Of a stretch of 51,865 nt of DNA, positions 6,531-14,026 are shown in pieces. Numbering within the stretch: the first letter of the stretch is position 1; the number at the start of each line of letters is the position of its first letter. Position numbers and translations under genes: made by a program. The DNA is from a virus: IMG/VR virus record IMGVR_UViG_3300034175_000023, positions 1-51,865 of that record, one strand, 5' to 3'. The notes below the pieces were generated by a model. The model made no database searches, had not been told where the DNA came from, and was given only the letters and a program-made list of their open reading frames with translations.

Positions 6531-6559
6531 AATGTAGGAGATTTCAATACAGGTGTCAA
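6531..6559 (-). promoter_or_regulatory. Sigma70-type promoter for the minus-strand gene
   Basis: Read on the minus strand: TTGACA (6559-6554), 17-bp spacer, TACATT (6536-6531). The -35 is perfect, the spacer ideal and the -10 matches 4/6. It points at the gene starting at 6489. Confidence 0.75.
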
Positions 6560-6578
6560 CCTCCAAAGGAGAGCTATC

Positions 6579-6827
6579 ATGACCCGCCTCAAAGCAACAC
6601 CAGTAAAGCAAAGCGATCTGTACAAGGATGTAGTTGAACGTGTCCGTGACAAGATCACCCCAAGTCAACTTCTAAAAGAGTTGAACAGGGTGTATCGGGA
6701 AATAGGACCAGAAGTTATGGTTCTTGATAATGGGGTCTCCAAGATTACCTTGAAAGGTTCTTTTGTGTGGCAAGACAGCCCACAGGGTTTTGATTTCTGG
6801 TGCAAGTTGTACAATCATGGCTATTGA
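6579..6827 (+). CDS. Small early protein, 82 residues
   Basis: Not recognised. ATG at 6579 follows AAAGGAGAGCTATC. The first half is charged and helical; the second half is beta-rich with aromatic residues (GSFVWQDSPQGFDFWCKLYN). Its end overlaps the start of the next gene by 11 bp. The two small proteins may act together. There is no membrane segment. Confidence 0.7.
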   Translation: MTRLKATPVKQSDLYKDVVERVRDKITPSQLLKELNRVYREIGPEVMVLDNGVSKITLKGSFVWQDSPQGFDFWCKLYNHGY

Positions 6828-6999
6828 CGCTGTCTTCCTGCATGATGATGGATACCGATTCAATCTGGTCTACTCATCGAAACGCAGGTTCCTCACTTCA
6901 ATCAAACGAGAGCGTAACGCTACGTTCGTCGAAGCTGTTGACTTCGAACTCCAATATATCATCCGTCCTTCTAACCTTCCTGAATACAGGAGGTTGTAA
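6817..6999 (+). CDS. Small early protein, 60 residues
   Basis: The start at 6817 overlaps the end of the previous gene, which suggests coupled translation; a start at 6763 would lie deep inside that gene. The product is a short basic and aromatic protein with alternating beta-like residues. The family is not recognised. It is followed by an AT-rich regulatory gap of 143 bp. Confidence 0.65.
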   Translation: MAIDAVFLHDDGYRFNLVYSSKRRFLTSIKRERNATFVEAVDFELQYIIRPSNLPEYRRL

Positions 7000-7142
7000 T
7001 AGTATATTAGGAGTAAGTTAGTATATTGTAGTTAGTATATAGATAGTTATTCATACTATGTGCTGCGCCCGCTTACGCTTACATAGCTTAGTATCGGAAT
7101 TTAAGCCAAAACTATACATTTATTTGATAAATAGGAGTAGAA
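6998..7142. promoter_or_regulatory. AT-rich regulatory gap with bipartite element shared with 45.7 kb
   Basis: The left part repeats (T)TAGTATAT three times. At 7092-7121 lies a 30-bp element, TATCGGAA then AAACTATACATTT, which matches 45723-45752 with identical spacing. Read on the minus strand its core is AAATGTATAG, a candidate -10 for the phage sigma factor. Read on the plus strand it sits 22 bp before the start codon of the 397-residue gene and has a GGAA-containing -35-like part, as ECF promoters do. The direction is therefore unresolved. Confidence 0.5.
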
Positions 7143-8336
7143 ATGTTTAAAGTGGGGGATAAGGTACGTTGCACTGACCCGTACGCAGATGTTGTTGCTA
7201 AGGGGGAGATTGTTACTGTTGTAAAAATTAGTGATGGTAAGTATTTGAAGTTCAGAACAGATAAGGACCGCTATTATTACTGGAGAACAGAGCGATTTGA
7301 GCCTTTGGCTCTCGAATTTGCCATTGGTGCAGTGGTTCGGTGCACGGATGCAAAGGGGGTCGCCTTAGCGTTGGGGCGAGACTATGTGGTGCGTCGTATC
7401 ACAGGTCACCTTCTGTGTGTTGAAGGTGTAACAGGTGGCCTCAGTAAGAAGCGCTTTGAAGTTGTTAAAGCTGCTCCTGATGTGCCTGTTCCTCCACCAG
7501 AGAAAGCAGCTATCACGGCTGAACAACTGCGAATGGCCCTTCATGAGAAGGCAGCCAAGACCAGCGGAAATGGGGCAGTTACTCAATTCGCAGTTGTTCG
7601 TAAGGGTCGTGTTGATCCCGATTTCTACATGTCCCCTCCATGCTACGCTTCTTTTAACGATCCCCTCATCCCTCGAATGCAATTTGCCATAAGCTCTCGT
7701 GGTTACCAGAAACAGCATGAGGGTCAGGAAGAGCAGGCGAAACCGTATATTAACTGGCTGATCAATGAATCGCCATATGCCCCCTGCTTCATCACAAAGG
7801 ACGTAGAAGACGCCTGGAAGCATGGCCTGTCCCTTGACTGCAACAAGACTCCGGGACAGCTTATCGGGGCTGCTACGGTGTTCCGTGAAGGCACTGAGTA
7901 TCGACAACAATTAGAGATGTTCAACTGGGCATTGGACCAAGGGTATGACGGCAATGTGGCTTACCTTCTTTGCTGCACTGTTACCAAGGGCGTCCACCAT
8001 TTTATCAGGAAGCATATGTCCTCTGGTCATCGTGCTTTGTCAGAGAACATTGGAAGCGACGATCTGCTGTCTTTCTTCGCTAACGGATTCTCGGATAAAG
8101 GGAAGAAACCATCAAACGAATCCACTGAGCGCTATGAAGTGACTGCTGCGGTAGGTGCGGGGGATGGTTACGGGAGAAATCTCCCAAAAGGTCTTGAATT
8201 TACCACATTCATTGACGCGAATTTGCCGGGCACTCAAACTGGTACGGGGTGGAATGCATCATTAAAATCCACTGAAGAAGACATCAAGAAGTATGCACAA
8301 TCCCTTCAACAAGCAATTAAGGAGCACAAGAAATGA
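7143..8336 (+). CDS. Unrecognised 397-residue protein with two SH3-like repeats
   Basis: The N-terminal part has two related units of about 50 residues (about 1-54 and 57-108). Each has the pattern hydrophobic-G-x-x-V-R-C-T-D and then short beta strands, like SH3 or KOW barrels that bind peptides, cell wall or RNA. A short linker rich in Pro and Ala leads to a C-terminal domain of about 270 residues that I do not recognise. It contains several Cys (LLCCTV) and conserved-looking His and Trp residues. ATG at 7143 follows ATAGGAGTAGAA. It opens the amidoligase/ATP-grasp cluster and overlaps the next gene in ATGA, so it probably belongs to that pathway, perhaps binding or being its substrate. Confidence 0.85.
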   Translation: MFKVGDKVRCTDPYADVVAKGEIVTVVKISDGKYLKFRTDKDRYYYWRTERFEPLALEFAIGAVVRCTDAKGVALALGRDYVVRRITGHLLCVEGVTGGLSKKRFEVVKAAPDVPVPPPEKAAITAEQLRMALHEKAAKTSGNGAVTQFAVVRKGRVDPDFYMSPPCYASFNDPLIPRMQFAISSRGYQKQHEGQEEQAKPYINWLINESPYAPCFITKDVEDAWKHGLSLDCNKTPGQLIGAATVFREGTEYRQQLEMFNWALDQGYDGNVAYLLCCTVTKGVHHFIRKHMSSGHRALSENIGSDDLLSFFANGFSDKGKKPSNESTERYEVTAAVGAGDGYGRNLPKGLEFTTFIDANLPGTQTGTGWNASLKSTEEDIKKYAQSLQQAIKEHKK

Positions 8337-8950
8337 ACGTATTCATCGTCAATGGCAGTAACCAGTATTACGAATTGTTTGCAAGCCTCGGTCACACTAT
8401 CACGAGCAAGCTCGAAGAAGCGGACCTGATGATCTTCACCGGGGGTGCAGACGTCAGCCCAGAGCTGTATGGTGACTTCATGCATGCCCTCACCGGCAAC
8501 AGCCCGGAACGTGACAAAGAAGAGGTGAAATATTACAACTTCGCTGTCAAGAACGACATCCCAATGGTCGGCATTTGCCGGGGTGCTCAGTTCCTCAATG
8601 TAATGTCTGGTGGTCGTATGTACCAGCATGTCACCCGCCATACCCGTGCTCACGTCATTACAGACGTTTTGAGCGGCGAAACGGTGTACGTCAGCAGTAC
8701 CCACCACCAGATGATGATGCCGTCTCCTGAGGCCCTTCTGGTGGCTACAGCAGCCCTTGGTGGTGAACGGGAATGGTTTGACATCGGTGTTGCTCGCAAA
8801 GACATCAGCAAGGAAGACATCGAAGTGGTGTACTACAAGCATACCAATTGCTTGTGCTTCCAGCCGCACCCGGAATTCGACTCCCCTGAATATCAGGGCA
8901 TGCGGATCTATTTCAAAGGCCTTCTGCAACGTTTCCTTGGGGTGCAATAA
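8333..8950 (+). CDS. Class I glutamine amidotransferase / gamma-glutamyl hydrolase-like protein
   Basis: Class I GATase domains hydrolyse glutamine or gamma-glutamyl bonds. The protein has 205 residues. The nucleophile elbow is GICRGAQ with Cys82, and the catalytic pair is in QPHPEF with His179 and Glu181, so the triad is complete. An N-terminal Rossmann-like region has FTGGADVSPELYG, typical of peptidase C26 / PuuD-type hydrolases that act on gamma-glutamyl compounds. It overlaps the previous stop by 4 bp and its own stop overlaps the next start. In the cluster it may release ammonia for amide formation or trim a gamma-linked product. The exact substrate is unknown. Confidence 0.85.
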   Translation: MNVFIVNGSNQYYELFASLGHTITSKLEEADLMIFTGGADVSPELYGDFMHALTGNSPERDKEEVKYYNFAVKNDIPMVGICRGAQFLNVMSGGRMYQHVTRHTRAHVITDVLSGETVYVSSTHHQMMMPSPEALLVATAALGGEREWFDIGVARKDISKEDIEVVYYKHTNCLCFQPHPEFDSPEYQGMRIYFKGLLQRFLGVQ

Positions 8951-9321
8951 TGAAACTCCATGAATTTCTCAAAGCAGTAAAAAAAGATTGGTGGGACTTG
9001 AAGAGAAGCAGCGATCACCTACCTTGTTTTGCCAATCGCTTTAGCGTGTTCGATACAATGAACACCCCCGAACTGATTACTGCATACATCAAACATGCCA
9101 GTGATAAATGCGATAATGATGTTCTGGTGTTTAGTGTTACGGCTGAAGAGGAGTGCTGGGATGCATGGAAAGCCTATGCCAAGGCAAACCCTCGCACATT
9201 CAAAGTGGTAGAAGGCGGCTCGATTCATGACATGTACATGTGCCGTATGTACATCTACACCAAGCCTAAGGCGCAGCGTAAGTTCCATCCGGATAACATC
9301 AAGAGTTTCCGGCCTCGTTAG
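8950..9321 (+). CDS. Unrecognised 123-residue cluster protein
   Basis: No family is recognised. It is a mixed alpha/beta soluble protein with a central hydrophobic strand (DVLVFSVTAEEE) and a basic C-terminus. The start overlaps the stop of the GATase gene (TAATG), and the next gene follows after 8 bp with its own AGGAACTATC site. Its conserved position between a GATase and an ATP-grasp ligase suggests a role in the same pathway. This is inferred from context only. Confidence 0.75.
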   Translation: MKLHEFLKAVKKDWWDLKRSSDHLPCFANRFSVFDTMNTPELITAYIKHASDKCDNDVLVFSVTAEEECWDAWKAYAKANPRTFKVVEGGSIHDMYMCRMYIYTKPKAQRKFHPDNIKSFRPR

Positions 9322-9329
9322 GAACTATC

Positions 9330-10028
9330 ATGGCTAACATTTGTGTAATTCACCCCACCATCTCAAAAGAAAGTGCTGAATACCTCGCACAAGAGATGGG
9401 TTGGGATGTCTGCAACCCCTTCAAAGAGAACAAGAGAGACTTCAGTGAATACCTTGGCGTATTTAACTACGGTTGCAATCGAAAGATTGTTGCTAAAAAT
9501 GTCATTAACAAGAGCAAATCCGTGGCGACGTGCATCAATAAAGTGGCTACGTACGAGGTATTCAAGAAGGCTGGTGTGCCCACGGTAGCTTACGTAACTA
9601 ACAAGCGTCTCATTCCTAAGGATTGGGAGACTGTTGTGGTCCGCAAGGAAGTGGATGGTGCGCAAGCTAAGGACTTGGATTACTGGTATCCAAAAGATGG
9701 TTCGGGCAACCCTTGTCCAGAAGGTGCCTTGTTCACAGAATACTTTCCACATGTGAGAGAGCTTCGTGTGGTTGTATTCTGCGAAAAAGTAGTGGCGGTC
9801 TATAAGAAGGTGGACCAGTTAGGCTCTTGGGAATTTGTTCCCATCACCTTCTCGGTCTGCAAAGGACAAGTGGCAGCAGACGCTATCACGGCCGCTAAGG
9901 CTCTCGACATCGACTATGTAGGGTTTGATGTCCTTGTGGCAGAAGATGGATCCTACCGCTTCCTAGAGGCTAATACGGGGGCTATTTTGACTCACGGTGT
10001 CTTGAAGAAGATTAAGCAATACCTGTAA
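9330..10028 (+). CDS. ATP-grasp ligase, RimK-like (first of two)
   Basis: ATP-grasp enzymes join a carboxylate to an amine through an acylphosphate. The protein has 232 residues. The central region has the strand and lysine pattern of the ATP-binding fold (VVVRKEVDGAQA, then VRELRVVVFCEKVVAVYKKV). Near the C-terminus is the metal-binding pattern FDVLVAEDGSYRFLEANTG, where Asp, Glu and Asn coordinate Mg-ATP. The N-terminal pre-grasp domain is short. The start follows TTAGGAACTATC. A second, divergent ATP-grasp gene lies at 14023-14760, so two ligation steps are likely. Two tRNA genes follow immediately. Confidence 0.85.
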   Translation: MANICVIHPTISKESAEYLAQEMGWDVCNPFKENKRDFSEYLGVFNYGCNRKIVAKNVINKSKSVATCINKVATYEVFKKAGVPTVAYVTNKRLIPKDWETVVVRKEVDGAQAKDLDYWYPKDGSGNPCPEGALFTEYFPHVRELRVVVFCEKVVAVYKKVDQLGSWEFVPITFSVCKGQVAADAITAAKALDIDYVGFDVLVAEDGSYRFLEANTGAILTHGVLKKIKQYL

Positions 10029-10037
10029 TACAAATTC

Positions 10038-10114
10038 CTCACCTTAGCTCAGATGGATAGAGCAACAGCCTTCTAAGCTGTGGGTCACTGGTTCAAATCC
10101 AGTAGGTGAGACCA
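10038..10114 (+). tRNA. tRNA-Arg (anticodon TCT)
   Basis: The cloverleaf is complete: acceptor CTCACCT/AGGTGAG (7 bp), a D-arm, anticodon stem ACAGC/GCTGT with loop CTTCTAA, and a T-arm with TTCAAAT. CCA is encoded (ACCA at 10111-10114). It reads AGA codons, which are common in this phage but rare in many GC-rich hosts. It lies between two genes of the amidoligase cluster. Confidence 0.95.
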
Positions 10115-10120
10115 ATCAAA

Positions 10121-10196
10121 GCTAGTGTGGCCGAACAGGTAGAGGCTCTGGCCTAAAAGACCGGGAAATGTGTGAGTTCGATTCTCACCACTAGCA
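10121..10196 (+). tRNA. tRNA with unusual anticodon loop (AAA or TAA; isotype uncertain)
   Basis: The acceptor GCTAGTG/CACTAGC and the T-arm GTGAG-TTCGATT-CTCAC are perfect. The anticodon arm is CTGGC-CTAAAAG-ACCGG, with a C-A mismatch at its closing pair. Taken literally the loop gives anticodon AAA (Phe), almost unknown in bacteria. A one-base shift gives TAA (Leu). The variable loop is 7 nt. CCA is not exactly encoded (ACCCA follows). It may be a modified, recoding or decaying tRNA. Confidence 0.8.
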
Positions 10197-10223
10197 CCCA
10201 AATCTAGATAACAAGGACTCAAT

Positions 10224-11564
10224 ATGTGCGGTATCGTCGGTATGGCAGGTGAAGTAACAGCGCAGCATGAAAAAGTGTTGCGTACGTTGTTGGTGTTGGA
10301 CTGCATTCGTGGTGAAGACAGCACAGGTATCGCTGTCGTGCCTCGGGCTACGAACAATGTGAAGATTGCCAAGCAAGTCGGCGATCCTTTCCAACTGTTC
10401 GACCACAAGAGCTATGACAAGGCTCTGCAAGGAACCCACCGCTGCATCATCGGTCACAATCGATACGCCACCTCGGGGGCGGTAAGCCGTGTTACGGCAC
10501 ACCCTTTCGAGAACGACAGCTTCGTAGGCGTGCACAATGGCACCCTTAAGAACAAATGGAAGCTGGCCGATGCCAATCAGTTCACGGTGGACAGCGAGAA
10601 CCTGTATCACCACATGCATTTGCACGGTCTCCATGACCTGCTGGCGACCATGGACGGTGCATGGGCACTGGTGTGGTGGGACAAGCAAATGGAGAGCTTG
10701 AACCTCCTGCGTAATAAGGAACGCACCCTCTTCTACGCAATGAGCAAAGATGAGAAAGTGATCTTCTGGGCATCCGAATACTGGATGTTGCATGCAGCAT
10801 TGGGCCGTGCTGGGATCGACTACACGAATGTCGAAATCCTCCCAGAAGACACCCATGTAACTATCAGCATTGGCAAAGATGGAAAGCTTTCCAAGCCAAT
10901 TGCTCGTAAAGCTCCAGGTACGTATGTTTTGCCTCCAGCACCTCCTGTGAACAATAACACCTACTGGGACCCTCAGAAGAAGGTGCATGTCACTCGTCCT
11001 GCTGCTAACAATGTCTGCGCTATCACCTTGAAGAAGGAGGAACCGGCGGTAGCCACACAAAAAAAGCTCGAACCAAGCATCGCCGGGGCGCGCCCTTGTT
11101 ACGATGCTTCGTACATTAACGCCAAAGACCGTACTCTGGAGCTTCTGAGCGCTAACAAAGACCACATGAAATACTCCTACATCTCCTGTTTCGATGCTTC
11201 GAATGAAGCCTTCGAGATTCGTCTGTATGCCGAAGATAAGAGCATGTTGTGGGAAATGATTGGCGAAGAGATTACCGCCGATATCTGTGGTTGGAATGCT
11301 GGCAACTCCATTGCAGGTCGCGGCTACTATGTGGTCAATCCCTCCAAGGTGGCCCTCATCTTGCCTGAGCTGGATGAAACTATCATGGGGCCTGCTGGCA
11401 AGCTGATTACGGAATCTGAGTTCCATAAGCAGTATTCGACCTGTGATTATTGCAGCCAGCCTTTGGAATTCGCTGGTGGCAATCGCTGGACAACTGGTGG
11501 GGAGTGCATTTGCCCTTCCTGCTCTAAAGATGAAGAAGTTTTGAAATACGTTAATCTTTGCTAA
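10224..11564 (+). CDS. Class II (Ntn-type) glutamine amidotransferase with C-terminal zinc ribbon
   Basis: The protein has 446 residues. It starts MCGIVGMAG, so Cys2 becomes the N-terminal nucleophile after Met removal. The glutamine-site motifs GHNRYATSGA and VHNGTLKN follow, as in GlmS/PurF/AsnB GATase domains. The domain ends near residue 230. The middle is a Pro-rich linker and a region I do not recognise. The last 40 residues carry two Cys pairs (CDYC and CPSC) forming a probable zinc ribbon. No synthetase domain is fused, so ammonia would pass to a partner such as the amidoligases encoded next. It lies 24 bp after the tRNA pair. Confidence 0.88.
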   Translation: MCGIVGMAGEVTAQHEKVLRTLLVLDCIRGEDSTGIAVVPRATNNVKIAKQVGDPFQLFDHKSYDKALQGTHRCIIGHNRYATSGAVSRVTAHPFENDSFVGVHNGTLKNKWKLADANQFTVDSENLYHHMHLHGLHDLLATMDGAWALVWWDKQMESLNLLRNKERTLFYAMSKDEKVIFWASEYWMLHAALGRAGIDYTNVEILPEDTHVTISIGKDGKLSKPIARKAPGTYVLPPAPPVNNNTYWDPQKKVHVTRPAANNVCAITLKKEEPAVATQKKLEPSIAGARPCYDASYINAKDRTLELLSANKDHMKYSYISCFDASNEAFEIRLYAEDKSMLWEMIGEEITADICGWNAGNSIAGRGYYVVNPSKVALILPELDETIMGPAGKLITESEFHKQYSTCDYCSQPLEFAGGNRWTTGGECICPSCSKDEEVLKYVNLC

Positions 11565-11582
11565 CTAACTAGGAGAATTACA

Positions 11583-12374
11583 ATGTCTATCCTTATCGGC
11601 TGTGACCCTGAAGTGTTCGTCAAACAGAACGGTATCTTCCGCTCTGCCCATAATCTTATCCAAGGGGATAAGAAGAACCCTCAGAAAGTATCTCGTGGCG
11701 CTGTCCAAGTGGACGGTATGGCGCTTGAATTCAACATCGACCCTGCTGCAACGGAAGCTGAATTCCTGTTGAATGTGCAGACGGTGTACGACATCATGTG
11801 CTCCATGGTGCCAACCTATGAAGTTGTTGCTACTCCGGTGGCCGACTTCTCGTTGGAGTATTTGCAAAGCCAACCTAAGGAAGCATTGGAATTGGGCTGT
11901 GAGCCAGACTTCAACGCTTACACGCTCGATATTAACCCTCGCCCGGATGGTGAGCGACCGATGCGTACGGCAAGCGGCCACGTACATATCGGCTGGACGA
12001 ACGGAGAAGACCCCAGCGACGTCAATCACATCAATCGTGCATCAGCAGTGGTCAAGCAGATGGACTTCTTCCTGGGGCTTCCTAGCCTCGTTTACGACCA
12101 AGACACCCGCCGCCGTGAGATGTATGGACGTGCCGGTGCATGCCGTTACAAGAGCTATGGTGTGGAATATCGCACCCTCAGTAACGCATGGTTGAATAGC
12201 CCTGAGTTGATTAAGTGGGTGTTTCGTGTAGCAAAGCGTGGCGTCGAGCGTCTGATGGAAGGTGAATCTCTGGCCGCCAAGTATGGCGACATCCAAAACA
12301 TCATCAACACAAGCGATCTGAAAGCCGCTATGGCTATCATCAAAAAAGAAAAACTGGAGCTGCCAAATGCCTAA
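11583..12374 (+). CDS. Amidoligase of the phiEco32 type-2 (COOH-NH2 ligase) family
   Basis: These enzymes share the glutamine-synthetase fold and are predicted to form amide bonds using ATP. The protein has 263 residues. Signature parts are IGCDPEVFVKQNG at the start, GAVQVDGMALEFNIDPA (about residues 40-56) with metal-binding Glu, SGHVHIGW with paired His, and YKSYGVEYRTLSNAW near the C-terminus. The name comes from phage phiEco32, whose genome has a similar set with ATP-grasp and GATase genes. The start follows TAGGAGAATTACA. It overlaps the next gene by 8 bp. The substrate is not known for the family. Confidence 0.85.
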   Translation: MSILIGCDPEVFVKQNGIFRSAHNLIQGDKKNPQKVSRGAVQVDGMALEFNIDPAATEAEFLLNVQTVYDIMCSMVPTYEVVATPVADFSLEYLQSQPKEALELGCEPDFNAYTLDINPRPDGERPMRTASGHVHIGWTNGEDPSDVNHINRASAVVKQMDFFLGLPSLVYDQDTRRREMYGRAGACRYKSYGVEYRTLSNAWLNSPELIKWVFRVAKRGVERLMEGESLAAKYGDIQNIINTSDLKAAMAIIKKEKLELPNA

Positions 12375-12987
12375 AGCATCGCATGATGACCTGTGCCAGA
12401 TGTTCGACAACACGGTGAGCATGTACAAGAACAAGCCGTACAACATCATCCACATCAGCCGGGATTGCACGGCCTTGGTAAGGAACCTGCTTACTCAGCG
12501 GGAATCACGCATCAAGATCGATGAAGACAACTGGACCGCCCCAATGCAGCGTCTGGGCTTCATTAATATTCAAGGCTCTTGCCTTTACCTGACTCGTAAC
12601 CCAATTCGGCGCTATAAGACAGGTTTGAGCAAGGAAAACTTAAATGTTGCAACTCTCCCCGAGCTGCCATATCCTCGTGGGGCCATGCAAGCCATGACCA
12701 AGGTTAAAGAGCTGGATTGCATCGAACTTGGCGACTGCATCATGGGAAAATACCCAAGCTTCGAAGAAGCACTGCAAGAAGTACAATCTGGTGTGTCTGC
12801 TATGGCTTTTGATCGGCAGTTCGCAGTGGACAACCGTGGCAATGTGTTTTACAAAACTCAGCATGTCGGTATGGTTAAGCTTAACGCAAAAAGCCCAGAT
12901 GCCATTGAGTTCCACCCCGCCTTTACCCACCTCACAACCCTTCTGATGAACAACTATGAAAAAATTCTTCCAATTAGCGGGTCTTAA
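12367..12987 (+). CDS. Unrecognised 206-residue protein between two amidoligases
   Basis: No family is recognised. It is a soluble protein with mixed helices and strands. The middle contains DCIELGDCIMG, and a beta-rich C-terminal half follows. There is no signal or membrane segment. Overlaps of 8 bp with the upstream amidoligase and 32 bp with the downstream one show tight translational coupling. A fixed partner or substrate of the two ligases is therefore plausible. It should be compared with proteins next to amidoligases in other phages. Confidence 0.8.
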   Translation: MPKASHDDLCQMFDNTVSMYKNKPYNIIHISRDCTALVRNLLTQRESRIKIDEDNWTAPMQRLGFINIQGSCLYLTRNPIRRYKTGLSKENLNVATLPELPYPRGAMQAMTKVKELDCIELGDCIMGKYPSFEEALQEVQSGVSAMAFDRQFAVDNRGNVFYKTQHVGMVKLNAKSPDAIEFHPAFTHLTTLLMNNYEKILPISGS

Positions 12988-14026
12988 TAACCCAATCCCC
13001 GGCCTGTTCGGCATCGAAATCGAAGCCGAAGGTCAAGGGATGAAAAAGGTTACTAATCAGTATTGGCGTACTGAAGATGATGGGAGTCTTCGTGGTGAGT
13101 TCCCTACGAGCCGTGCTGAATTCGTCATGAAGGCCCCAGTGATGGAAGAAGAGGTGCTCCCTGCCCTCCAAATGCTTGTCAAAAGCCTTCCTAATGCGGA
13201 ATTCGATTTCAGCTACCGTACCAGTGTTCATGTCCATGTGAATGTACAAGAGCTGACGATGCCCCAAATCCTCAACATGGTATACACCTACTTGTTGTTG
13301 GAAGAGCCGCTGATGACCTATTGCGGCAAGGCTCGTAAGGGCAATCGTTTCTGCCTGCGCCTTCGTGATGCAGAAGGTATGTTGCAGGTATTGGGCGAGA
13401 TGTTCAAGAATGAATACGGCTATCAAAACGCTGGTGACAACATGCGGTATTCGGCAATCAACATGGCCGCCCTTAACAAGTACGGAAGTATTGAATTCCG
13501 TGGAATGCGGGGCAACATGGATGTAGAGGTGCTTCACACTTGGACTAAAATCCTTGGTAAGATTCGCACCTTCGCAATGCAACAACCATCTCCAAAGCAT
13601 GTCTTGGCTATCATCGAAGCTAAGGGCGCTGTTGGTTTCATGCGCCATGTTCTCGAAGAGCTTGCAGAGCCTCTGATGTATCCTAAGGTGGCTAAGGATA
13701 TCACCAGCAGTTACTCCATCTCTCTGGACCTTCCCCATTCCTATCGGACTCCTGAAGAGGTGAAACCGCTAGTGCTCAAGCCCATCATTGATGGGGACAT
13801 TCCTAAAAATCCAAAGCACGGACAGATTATTCGTCATGAAACGCGATGGTATCAATGGGAACAAGGACATGGATGGCAAGGGCGTCGTAAAGATTCAGCG
13901 CTGATTCAGCAAGTGATGATGGATGCGGGCCTTTTGCCTAAACCTCCTAATCGTCCTTTTAGGCACCCTGTGGGTGAGAATCCAATTCCCCAATGGATCG
14001 TAAATAATGAGCCACAGCAATTATGA
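12956..14026 (+). CDS. Amidoligase_2-type ligase (glutamine-synthetase fold)
   Basis: The protein has 356 residues and belongs to the broader amidoligase family, distinct from the type-2 protein at 11583. Motifs include FGIEIEAEGQG (metal-binding Glu pair, about residue 20), a DDGSLRGE strand, SVHVHVNVQ (about residues 85-95) and GSIEFRGMRG (about residue 180). The last 80 residues are basic and Pro-rich, outside the usual fold. The start lies inside the end of the previous gene, and its stop overlaps the next ATP-grasp gene in ATGA. Having two different amidoligases in one cluster suggests two different acceptor groups. Confidence 0.8.
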   Translation: MKKFFQLAGLNNPIPGLFGIEIEAEGQGMKKVTNQYWRTEDDGSLRGEFPTSRAEFVMKAPVMEEEVLPALQMLVKSLPNAEFDFSYRTSVHVHVNVQELTMPQILNMVYTYLLLEEPLMTYCGKARKGNRFCLRLRDAEGMLQVLGEMFKNEYGYQNAGDNMRYSAINMAALNKYGSIEFRGMRGNMDVEVLHTWTKILGKIRTFAMQQPSPKHVLAIIEAKGAVGFMRHVLEELAEPLMYPKVAKDITSSYSISLDLPHSYRTPEEVKPLVLKPIIDGDIPKNPKHGQIIRHETRWYQWEQGHGWQGRRKDSALIQQVMMDAGLLPKPPNRPFRHPVGENPIPQWIVNNEPQQL

